From positions 1 through 32,679 of the forward strand of contig URGI01000013.1 in NCBI GenBank assembly GCA_900547315.1: a stretch of 32,679 nt of DNA. The letters are read 5' to 3'. Positions 1 through 7,200 of the stretch are shown here, piece after piece (within the stretch, counting starts at the first letter, position 1; each line of letters opens with the position of its first letter). The DNA comes from an uncultured Eubacteriales bacterium (GTDB taxonomy: Bacteria > Bacillota > Clostridia > Oscillospirales > Oscillospiraceae). A program made the position numbers and the translations under genes. The notes below the pieces were generated by a model. That model did not search any database and was not told the DNA's origin. It was given only the letters and a program-made list of their open reading frames with translations.

Positions 1-1
1 A

Positions 2-145
2 TATCACATTCTTTTCAATGCAGCTACTGATGCAATCTGGGCAATCGATGAAGCTGATTATAGCCGTGCCCGACGATTGTTAGTTGAAGCTCAGCAACGG
101 GCAGAAGATTTGTACATCGACAATGCTGAGGATAGTCCGGAATAG
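2..145 (+). CDS. C-terminal 47 residues of an unknown protein (5' end outside window)
   Basis: A frame open from the left edge ends in TAG at 143-145. The tail is acidic and helical (NAATDAIWAIDEADYSRARR, then EAQQRAEDLYIDNAEDSPE). The pattern of alternating Ala/Glu/Gln and 'RARRLLVEAQQRAEDLY' resembles the helical C-terminus of small uncharacterised Clostridia proteins, but no function can be assigned. Its base composition is visibly less GC-rich than the genes that follow, which may mean it belongs to an accessory or transferred segment. A hairpin at 197-220 follows and could end its transcript. Confidence 0.55.
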   Translation, partial: YHILFNAATDAIWAIDEADYSRARRLLVEAQQRAEDLYIDNAEDSPE

Positions 146-189
146 CGAAACATATCACCTTGCGCTGGATATTCATTCTATGCGATGAA

Positions 190-220
190 ATGGCGGCGGG
201 ACGGCACAGAGGCCGTCCCG
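190..220 (+). repeat. Hairpin repeat B, copy 1 (also terminator-like)
   Basis: A 9-bp perfect stem, CGGGACGGC (197-205) and GCCGTCCCG (212-220), encloses the loop ACAGAG and is followed by TTT. The block ATGGCGG..ACGGCACAGAGG recurs at 3906-3934. It lies just after the stop of the left-edge gene, so it may act as its terminator, but recurrence elsewhere suggests a dispersed repeat. Confidence 0.55.
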
Positions 221-261
221 TTTCACGCCCCTCCCCTTCCGACACATTAAGAAATATTATG

Positions 262-290
262 ATGACATCCGCGGATTTCTCTGCTAGAAT
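262..290 (+). promoter_or_regulatory. Sigma-A type promoter for the GerMN lipoprotein gene
   Basis: The -35 ATGACA (262-267) and -10 TAGAAT (285-290) are separated by 17 bp and lie 27 bp upstream of the start codon at 318. GGAGG at 304-308 is the ribosome binding site. Confidence 0.5.
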
Positions 291-317
291 TACACCATAC
301 CGAATGGAGGTCTCATT

Positions 318-845
318 ATGAAAAATACATTCAAAAAGATATTTATAATTCTCACATCCGTATTTCTCATCCTCTGCGTCGCAGCCTGCGGAGCTACGAA
401 GCAGCCCGCGCATAGCCAGCCCGCATCCTCCACACAGGGCGAACCCGAACCCACAGCCGCGCCCAGCGTGGTCATAACCGTCTACACCGGCGACGAGACC
501 GCCGAGCACTTCCTGACGCAGGAAGTCGCCGCCGCGGCACTCGACGAAAACAGCGTGTTCGCAGCTCTCAAATCTGCCGGCGTCATGCCCGACGACGTGG
601 AGCTGCTCGACTTCGCGCAGAACGGCGGGGCGCTGACGATCGACCTCAGCGACGCCTACGCCAGCTACATCCAGTCCCTCGGCACCAGCGGCGAATACAT
701 CGCCGTCGGCTGCCTCGTCAACACCTACCTGACCGCCTTCGGCGCGGACACCGTGAGCATCACCGTCAACGGCGCGCCGCTTGAGAGCGGCCACAACGTG
801 TATGACATGCCGCTCGAATTCTATACCGACAGCACAAATTCCTGA
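318..845 (+). CDS. GerMN-domain lipoprotein
   Basis: A 175-aa exported lipoprotein. The N-terminus has basic residues, a hydrophobic stretch (about residues 8-23) and a lipobox ending CVAAC, so Cys24 is the likely lipidated residue. A Gln/Ser/Pro-rich linker follows. From about residue 50 the sequence fits the GerMN fold found in spore-germination protein GerM and many Firmicutes lipoproteins: a 'VVITVYTGD' strand, a helix with 'SVFAALKSAGVMPDDVELL', 'GALTIDLSDAYASY', and 'VGCLVNTYLTAFGADTVSI' with the typical 'VNG' turn. GerMN proteins are linked to sporulation or cell-envelope functions, but no catalytic role is established. It has its own promoter and a strong downstream terminator, so it appears monocistronic. 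GGAGG sits 9 nt before the ATG. Assignment to the domain is by pattern, not by search. Confidence 0.8.
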   Translation: MKNTFKKIFIILTSVFLILCVAACGATKQPAHSQPASSTQGEPEPTAAPSVVITVYTGDETAEHFLTQEVAAAALDENSVFAALKSAGVMPDDVELLDFAQNGGALTIDLSDAYASYIQSLGTSGEYIAVGCLVNTYLTAFGADTVSITVNGAPLESGHNVYDMPLEFYTDSTNS

Positions 846-866
846 CATCCTCCGCCATAATCCCCC

Positions 867-898
867 GCTGCGCCGTGCCCTGCGCGGTGCAGCTTTTA
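867..898 (+). terminator. Intrinsic terminator of the GerMN gene
   Basis: An 11-bp stem with two G-U pairs (867-877 with 883-893) has a 5-nt loop and is followed by TTTTATTTA. It lies 21 bp after the stop codon. Confidence 0.8.
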
Positions 899-935
899 TT
901 TACATAATCATGTTAACGTAATCTTATTTACATAA
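896..935 (+). repeat. Direct repeat TTATTTACATAA upstream of the purine permease
   Basis: TTATTTACATAA occurs at 896-907 and again at 924-935, 28 bp apart, with a GTTAACG motif between. The pair lies about 30-70 bp upstream of the permease -35 box, where an activator or repressor could bind. No known operator consensus is recognised. Confidence 0.4.
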
Positions 936-967
936 ATTGTTCCTTCGCCGTTTCCTGCATAAAGATG

Positions 968-995
968 TTGACAAGACGCGGATAACTGATATAAT
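968..995 (+). promoter_or_regulatory. Promoter of the NCS2 permease gene
   Basis: A consensus TTGACA (968-973) and TATAAT (990-995) are separated by 16 bp. The roughly 50-nt leader contains a small CTGTTT/AAACAG hairpin but no purine riboswitch core that I can recognise. Confidence 0.8.
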
Positions 996-1054
996 ATCTC
1001 CTGTTTGTTTTTTGAAAACAGACGCTCCAAAAATATAAAAGGGAGAAAAGATCA

Positions 1055-2482
1055 ATGGAGAAATTGTTCAAGCTCAAGGAAAACGGCAGCTCTGTCCGTA
1101 CAGAGCTTGTGGCCGGACTCACCACCTTTATGACGATGGCCTACATCATCGCGCTCAACCCCAACCTGCTCACCGGCTTCGGCTCGCAGGGCGGCCCGCA
1201 GCTCTGGAACGGCGTGTTCCTCGCCACCTGCATCGCTTCCGCAATCGGCATGTTCGTCATGGCTTTCGCCGCGAACAAGCCCTTCGCAATGGCTCCCGGC
1301 ATGGGACTCAACAGCTTCTTCGCCGTCGTTGTGGCAAACATCGTTTCCATCACCGGCATGGGCTACCTCGAATCCTTCCAGGCCGCGCTCTGCATCATCC
1401 TCATTGAGGGCGTCGTCTTCGTCATTCTCTCCGTTCTCAATATCCGCGACAAGATCGTCAACGCTATCCCCCTCGGCATCCGTCTCGGCATCGCCCCGGC
1501 CATCGGCCTGATGCTGCTGAACATCGGCGTCGGCTCCAACGCCGGCATCTACTCCGAGACCGGCGGCCCGTTCTACGTCATGCGCGACTTCTTCGGCGCG
1601 CTCACTCCGAGCCTCGCCCAGTCCAACATGGGCAGCGGTTACAGCGCCATGGTGCTGACCGTTGTGACTATGTTCGTCGGCCTGTTCATCATCGTCATCC
1701 TCGCGCACCACAAGGTCAAGGGCGCCGTCCTGCTGGGTATGCTCGCAGCCTCCTGCATCTACTGGGCAGGCGAAGCGATCTTCCTCGGCGTCAATCCCTT
1801 CGCAAGCCTCGCAACCGCTTCTTTCCTCCCCGCTTTCGGCGACATGGCGGAGACCACCCTCTTCAAGTTCAGCTTCGCTGGTCTGGCCAAGGTCGGCTGG
1901 TTCACCGTGACCACTCTCGTCATCACCTTCTGCATGATCGACATGTTCGACACCATCGGCACCCTCGTCGGCACCGCGTCCCGTGCGGGTATGGTCGATG
2001 AGGACGGCAACATGCCCCAGATGAAGGAAGCCCTTCTTGCCGACGCCGTCGGCACCGTCGCCGGCGCTCTGACCGGCACCTCCACCGTCACCACCTTCGT
2101 CGAGTCCGCTTCCGGCGTCGAGGCCGGCGGCCGCACCGGCCTGACCGCGCTGACCACTGGCGTGCTGTTCCTTGCCTGCATGTTCATTGCGCCCATCGCC
2201 GCGATCATCCCCGCCGCCGCGACTTCCTCCGCGCTGATCTACGTCGGTCTGCTGATGCTCGGCGGTCTGAAGAAGATCGACTTCGACGATATGTCCCAGG
2301 GTCTGCCCGCCGCGATCATGCTCATCTGCATGCCCATCTCCGGCTCCATCGGCCACGGCATCGGCCTCGGCCTCATCTCCTACACCGTCATCAAGATATT
2401 CACCGGCAAGGCCAAGGACGTCTCGGCGCTGACCTACGTCATCTCCGTGCTGTTCCTCATCAAGTTCTTCCTCGTCGCGTGA
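1055..2482 (+). CDS. NCS2 family purine permease (AzgA/PbuG-like)
   Basis: A 475-aa polytopic membrane protein of the AzgA-like branch of the nucleobase:cation symporter-2 family, which imports hypoxanthine, guanine or adenine by proton symport. Family hallmarks are the start 'SVRTELVAGLTTFMTMAYII', the block 'NKPFAMAPGMGLNSFFAVVV' around residue 75, 'PLGIRLGIAPAIGLMLL' near 150, the acidic 'FCMIDMFDTIGTLVGTASRAG' near 290, and 'TSTVTTFVESASGVEAGGRTG' near 345 (substrate/cation region). Length matches the family. The start is set by AGGGAGAAAAG just before the ATG. It stands alone between its own promoter and a very strong terminator. Substrate preference among purines cannot be read from sequence alone. 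Confidence 0.93.
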   Translation: MEKLFKLKENGSSVRTELVAGLTTFMTMAYIIALNPNLLTGFGSQGGPQLWNGVFLATCIASAIGMFVMAFAANKPFAMAPGMGLNSFFAVVVANIVSITGMGYLESFQAALCIILIEGVVFVILSVLNIRDKIVNAIPLGIRLGIAPAIGLMLLNIGVGSNAGIYSETGGPFYVMRDFFGALTPSLAQSNMGSGYSAMVLTVVTMFVGLFIIVILAHHKVKGAVLLGMLAASCIYWAGEAIFLGVNPFASLATASFLPAFGDMAETTLFKFSFAGLAKVGWFTVTTLVITFCMIDMFDTIGTLVGTASRAGMVDEDGNMPQMKEALLADAVGTVAGALTGTSTVTTFVESASGVEAGGRTGLTALTTGVLFLACMFIAPIAAIIPAAATSSALIYVGLLMLGGLKKIDFDDMSQGLPAAIMLICMPISGSIGHGIGLGLISYTVIKIFTGKAKDVSALTYVISVLFLIKFFLVA

Positions 2483-2495
2483 GATCATTAAAGCG

Positions 2496-2538
2496 AAACC
2501 CTCACCGTATGGCCGGAGCCATACGGTGAGGGTTTTTT
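2496..2538 (+). terminator. Strong intrinsic terminator after the purine permease
   Basis: A stem of about 18 bp (2496-2513 with 2518-2535) has the tetraloop CGGA and a T-run. It separates the permease from the converging methyltransferase gene and might work weakly in the other direction too. Confidence 0.9.
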
Positions 2539-2558
2539 TATTTGTCGCTGAGATGCAC

Positions 2559-3383
2559 TTAAATTCCGCTCAGGGTGCCGAGCTGGTAGAACGCAACGGC
2601 GGAGGCCGCGGCGACGTTCAGGCTGTCGACCCCGTGCGACATCGGGATCTTGACGGTATAGTCACAGGCGGCAATGGTCTCCGACGCCAGCCCGTCGCCC
2701 TCGGTTCCGAGCACGACCGCAAGCTTTTCGACCTCGCGCAGGCGCGGGTCCGCGATGCTGAGTGAATCGTCGCGCAGCGCCATGGCGGCAGTCTTGAAGC
2801 CGTAGGAATACAGCACGTCCTGCCAGTCGGCGTCCTCCGGCAGGTACGTCCACGGCACCTGAAACACCGTCCCCATACTGACACGCGCGGCGCGGCGATA
2901 CAGCGGATCACTGCCCGCGGCAGTGAGCAGGACGGCGTCCATGCCGAGCGCGGCGGCGGAGCGGAAAATCGCACCGATATTGGTCGGGTTCATCACGTTC
3001 TCCAGCACGGCCACGCGCCGCGACGCGCCGCACAGCTCCGAAAGCGCCGGCAGCGCCGGACGCAGCATACAGCAGAGCATGCCGCGCGTCAGATGGAAGC
3101 CGGTGAGCTGCGTCAGCACCTCAAGCGGCGCGGTGTACACCGGTACATCATCTGCACAGCGCGCAAGAATTTCGTGCCCCCTGCCCTCGATGTGCTTCGG
3201 CTCCATCAGAAACGACAGCGGCACGCAGCCCGCGTCCATCGCGCGACCGATGACCAGCGGGCTTTCCGCGACGAACATAGCGTTTTTCGGGTCGGCGCGG
3301 TTGAGGAGCTGATTCTCCGTCAGGCGCGCGTACACGTCAAGCTCTGGGGCGGAAAAGTCTGAAATTTCAATGTTTTTTGCCAT
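2559..3383 (-). CDS. TrmH/SpoU-family RNA 2'-O-methyltransferase
   Basis: A 274-aa SPOUT methyltransferase that would transfer methyl from S-adenosylmethionine to a ribose in tRNA or rRNA. Residues about 10-90 resemble the L7Ae/L30e-like substrate-binding domain ('LTENQLLNRADPKNAMFVAE'). The C-terminal half has the three SpoU motifs: 'NVMNPTNIGAIFRSAAALG' (motif 1), 'VLGTEGDGL' (motif 2) and 'IPMSHGVDSLNVAAASAVA' (motif 3), which form the knotted SAM site. The start chosen is the ATG at 3383, preceded by GGGGAG; an upstream in-frame ATG adds 12 residues but has no ribosome site and overlaps the neighbour's stop. It lies 13 bp downstream of the 132-aa gene, so the two are probably cotranscribed. 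The exact RNA target is unknown. Confidence 0.85.
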   Translation of the reverse strand: MAKNIEISDFSAPELDVYARLTENQLLNRADPKNAMFVAESPLVIGRAMDAGCVPLSFLMEPKHIEGRGHEILARCADDVPVYTAPLEVLTQLTGFHLTRGMLCCMLRPALPALSELCGASRRVAVLENVMNPTNIGAIFRSAAALGMDAVLLTAAGSDPLYRRAARVSMGTVFQVPWTYLPEDADWQDVLYSYGFKTAAMALRDDSLSIADPRLREVEKLAVVLGTEGDGLASETIAACDYTVKIPMSHGVDSLNVAAASAVAFYQLGTLSGI

Positions 3384-3396
3384 GTGCTCCCCTTCC

Positions 3397-3795
3397 TCAC
3401 TCGATGTCCAGCCAGTCAAGAACCGCCGTCACGGCGCGGACAGGCCAGCGCGGATCGCGCGTGTAGTCAAGGTCGACATCGCGCGCAGAGCGGCGCTGAA
3501 GGTGCAGTCGGAACGCAGCGTTATGGAAGCGCCACTCGGCGGCAAGATTCTCGAAGCTGCGCTCCGTCGCGCCGGTGTGCGCCAGAATGGCGCATATAAG
3601 GTGTCGGTCGCGCCACGATTTGACCATGTAGGAATAGGTTATTTTGAACGCGTCCTCGCCGAAGCTTAGGCGGCACAGCGGCGACCACGGCTCAAGAATG
3701 CCGTTGACGAGCGCGACGGCCTCATCCTCGGTGTAAAAATCCTCGACCTGCTCCTCGATCTCCTGAAGCTTGGCCGTTTTCTCTTCTTTTGTCAT
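3397..3795 (-). CDS. Uncharacterised 132-aa soluble protein
   Basis: I do not recognise this protein. It has no signal peptide or membrane segment. The N-terminus is charged and helical (TKEEKTAKLQEIEEQVEDFY), followed by an aromatic/hydrophobic core ('ILEPWSPLCRLSFGEDAFKITYSYMVKSW') and an Arg-rich helix with 'GATERSFENLAAEWRFHNAAF', ending 'WPVRAVTAVLDWLDIE'. Two adjacent ATG codons exist; the second (3795) is better spaced from the GGGGG ribosome site. A clear promoter lies upstream and the SpoU methyltransferase follows by 13 bp, so it heads a two-gene operon. A role with the RNA methyltransferase is possible but rests only on position. Confidence 0.75.
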   Translation of the reverse strand: MTKEEKTAKLQEIEEQVEDFYTEDEAVALVNGILEPWSPLCRLSFGEDAFKITYSYMVKSWRDRHLICAILAHTGATERSFENLAAEWRFHNAAFRLHLQRRSARDVDLDYTRDPRWPVRAVTAVLDWLDIE

Positions 3796-3826
3796 CATGT
3801 CCCCCAGTTATCGTTTTTTCCATTTA

Positions 3827-3854
3827 ATTTTATCACGCCGTTCACGAATTGCAA
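3827..3854 (-). promoter_or_regulatory. Promoter of the 132-aa gene / RNA methyltransferase operon
   Basis: On the minus strand, -35 TTGCAA (3849-3854) and -10 TAAAAT (3827-3832) have a 16-bp spacer and lie about 30 bp from the start codons. Confidence 0.6.
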
Positions 3855-3905
3855 GAGTAATATTATGTTAACTTGAAGATTTAAGAAACGGGGCAGATGA
3901 TGATA

Positions 3906-3934
3906 ATGGCGGAACGGCACAGAGGCCGTCCCCT
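3906..3934 (+). repeat. Hairpin repeat B, copy 2
   Basis: ATGGCGGAACGGCACAGAGG followed by CCGTCCCC matches the block at 190-219 except for a small indel and one stem mismatch. It lies in the non-coding stretch 3855-4170, which otherwise holds only repeat A and no recognisable gene. Confidence 0.5.
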
Positions 3935-3987
3935 ACAGGATAGGATATAGTGCGTTTTGTCTTTTGCCTAATGGCACTCTCTAACAG

Positions 3988-4040
3988 CTGGCGACCCCTC
4001 AGTCGGCTTACGCCGACAGCTCCCCTAAGAGGGGCGCCAA
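3988..4040 (+). repeat. Structured dispersed repeat A, copy 1
   Basis: Begins CTGGCGACCCCTCAGTCGGC and ends AGGGGCGCCAA. An inner hairpin (GTCGGC/GCCGAC) sits inside an outer pairing of the two ends, with CCCCT-AAG-AGGGG as an alternative hairpin. Related copies are at 8466, 13493 and 28633, all in the same orientation and all between genes. Confidence 0.85.
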
Positions 4041-4098
4041 TGGCACAGAGCAACAATGCTGCACCAGACTAAAACCTTTGCCGCGAAGCGGCGGCGAC

Positions 4099-4112
4099 GA
4101 AGGGGTCGCCAG
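4099..4112 (-). repeat. Inverted end of repeat A
   Basis: AGGGGTCGCCAG (4101-4112) is the exact reverse complement of the 12-bp left end of repeat A at 3988-3999. The 125-bp interval between the two ends is therefore bounded by perfect inverted repeats. Confidence 0.65.
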
Positions 4113-4170
4113 ACACGGTATATTGCCAATAGATAGAAGAAAGGACTATGTCAAGACTATTCCCCTATAC

Positions 4171-4202
4171 AAAACACCCCCAGATTTTCATCTGGGGGTG
4201 TT
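4171..4202 (-). terminator. Intrinsic terminator of the large surface-protein gene
   Basis: A 13-bp perfect stem (4173-4185 with 4190-4202) with a 4-nt loop ends in a short U-run on the minus strand. It lies 39 bp beyond the stop codon of the surface protein. Confidence 0.85.
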
Positions 4203-4240
4203 CCGTATTATTGCTTATTCGGTGCTTCGCCTACCGCGAA

Positions 4241-7200
4241 TCACTCTTCTCTCTTGCGGCGGAGCAGGATGACGCCTGCGCCGATGCAAGCGACGGAAGC
4301 GAACATTGCGGCTGCGTACAGAGCGATATTGCTGCTGTCGCCGGTAGCGACAACGGGCTTGTACTCAGTCCACACGCCGGTGTAGGTGGAGTCGCCCTCG
4401 ACGAGGTAGACCGTCTCGGAATTGACGCGCTTGCCGTCCTTATCGTACCACACGAGGATGTGATCCTTGCGGGTTGCGTACGGGAACTGGCCGACCTTCT
4501 CGCCGTAGACAACAGTCTTGGAGGTGAAGTTGAGCTTTACGTCTTCCTTGAAATCGGGGTCTTCCTTGATCTTGAAGGCGAGCTTGTACTCCTTGCCCTT
4601 CCACTGAGCGTACAGAGTGACAGCCTCGCCGCCGTTGCCGTTATCGGCAAAGGTCAGCTCATCGCCGCTCTTGTAGCTGTCGCCGGTGCCGTCGGCCTTG
4701 GTGTTCCAGCCGAGGAAGTCGTAGCCCTTGCGGGTGATTTCCTTGTCGGCGTCGACGGTGATAGCGCTCTCGGTGGTCTCAACGGTGGAATCCTTCTCGT
4801 CCGCGCCGTTGTAGTTGTAGGTGAGGGAGTTGTTGATCTTGTTGACGACAACCTTGACCTCGGCCTCGGTGGAAACGGCATCATTCTCAGTGATAACGCC
4901 GCTGTCCTGAGCATTGGTGACGGTGAGCTTGACGGTGTACACGCCGCTGTCGGCGACATTGCCGTCAAGAGTCAGAGTCTTGTCGTTCTTGCCTGCAAGA
5001 ACCTCGCCATCCTTGTACCACTGGTATGCGTAACGCAGACCGGTGTACTCTTCAGTGCTCGCGGTGAGGACGATTTCCTCGCCGTCATAATCCTTGGTGA
5101 TGTCCTCAGAAACGGTGACAGTCACGGGAGCGATGCTGCGCTTGAGGAAGATGCGGTGATTATCGGGCATGGCCACTTCGGTATCGGCCTTTATCTCGGT
5201 GCCTCTGACGGTATCGTCAACGATGAGGAACCAGCCGTCCTCGGTGTAACCTGCGCGCGGGGAAGCAACGATAGCGTCGCCGTAGGGCTGACCCATGGTG
5301 ACAGTGACGTCAGCGAGCTCGTCGCCGCCATTGGAGTCACGGCTGAGGGTGTAGTCGTTTGCCTTCCACTGTGCGTAAAGGGTGACCTTTTCGCCATTAT
5401 GGACAGCGGTGAAGTAATACTTGTCGCCGCCCTTGTAGCTGTCGCCGCTGCCGTCAGACTCGGTGTTCCAGCATACGAAGGTGTAGCCCACGCGGGTGGG
5501 AACGCCGGTCTGGACGGTGGCGTAGATGGCGTTGGAGAAGTTATTGACCGGGCCGCCCTCGCCGCCGTTTGCGTTATAGTAAATGGTGTTTGCAGGTCTG
5601 CTCTTCCACTGGGCGAAGAGGGTAATCTCCTCCTCGTTGTGGACTGCGGTGAAGCTGACGGTATCGCCGGCCTTATAAGAAGTGCCCTTGCCGTTTGCCT
5701 GAGTGTTCCAGCCCTTGAAGTCAAAGCCGGGGTAATTGGGAACATCCTCCTTAACGACAATGGATGCCTCGTCCGTGGTGACAACATCCTCTTCGTCCGG
5801 ACCGCCGTTTGCGTTATAGCGCAGAGTGTTGGGACCCTTGGCCTCCCACTGTGCGACATAGGTCACATTGCCGGTCACTGTCTCAGCAACTGTGGGAGCC
5901 CAGCCCTTGAACACGTAGCCTTCGCGCTCGGGAGTGCCGTTGAACGCGGGAGTAGCCTTGCCGAGTCTAACGGTGTAGCTCTGGTCGGCAAATACCGTGC
6001 CGTTGATGCCGTCAGTATAGGTGACGGTGTAATACTGAGAAACATACAGAAGCTTACCGGTTCTGGAGGTTTCGCCCTTTGCCCAAGAGCTGGACTGGAT
6101 AGACCAGCCGGAACCATCCTGCTTGTAATCGGTCTTGCTGCCGGTGTACTTCAAGGTCCACTCAAAAGTAGCGGTAGTTAATTCTTCATCAATACGGTAT
6201 GCAGGAGTGGGGTTGTTGTTTCTGGTGTTGAATTTGGTAACGTAGGGCGCAAAGTCAGTGATCTTGAGAGTGCACCAGAAGTCTCCATTTTCGTCCTTGG
6301 TGACAGGGGTGAATTCGTAGGTACCTTCCTTCAAGTCTCTGAAGTAATGTACATTGCTGGAAACGGTGTCTCTGGTGTTCTTCGGGTCAAAAGGAACAGT
6401 GGAGTTCTGAACGCGAATAGCGGTAGAGGACTTGGTGGATCTGGGCAGAGCGGCTATAGTCGGAGCCGCAGGAGCGGTCGCGCACCAGACATCAACAGTC
6501 TGCACACCGCCGTCAGGCAGCCACAGGCCAGTGGTTTCGGTGCCGGAAGCATTCTGACCAACTGCATCGGGATTCCAGATGAGCTTTATGGTTGCGGTGC
6601 GGACAGTATTGCCGTCGGCATCGGTGTGGTAATGGGTCTTACCCCAAACCTTATTCGGAGCCTTCACGCCGGTGGAAAGCAGGGTCTGAACATTGGTTAT
6701 ATTCGCGCTTGCAGTCCAGACGCCGCGCTCCGCGTCGTAAGTTTTATCGTTATTATATTTGACGTAGTTGCCAAACCAGTTATAAGTCTGGTCAGCATGT
6801 GTATCATCAACGGTGCAGTGGAACTTGAACAGTTCCTTGGCACTATTGGCACCGGAGGGAACAACAGGCTCTGCGATTTCCCAGACTGCGGTGTAAGTCA
6901 CGTCGCCGGTCACGGTATCAGCAACCGTGGTGTCCCAGCCGATGAAGTTGTAGTTCGTGCGGGTCGGGGTGCCATTGAATGCGGGGGTAGCTCCGTTGGG
7001 GGCTGCATAATAGGTCTGATCCGCAAACGCCTTACCGCCCACACCGTCGGTGTACTTGACTATGTAATACTGGGAAACATACGCGACCTTACCGGTCTTG
7101 GCGGTCTCGCCGATAGTCTTATCATAGGAAGACGACTGCATGGACCAGCCGCTGCCGTCGGTCTTGAAGTCGGTCTTGCTTCCGGTGTACTTCATCTTAT

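Noticed and set aside
1000..1054. Purine riboswitch before the NCS2 permease
   Set aside because: The leader is too short and lacks the conserved three-way junction core; only a small hairpin is present.
1052..2488. 478-aa open frame opposite the purine permease
   Set aside because: It is an antisense mirror of a clear permease gene; its His/Asp/Gly-rich sequence is typical of shadow frames in GC-rich codon usage.
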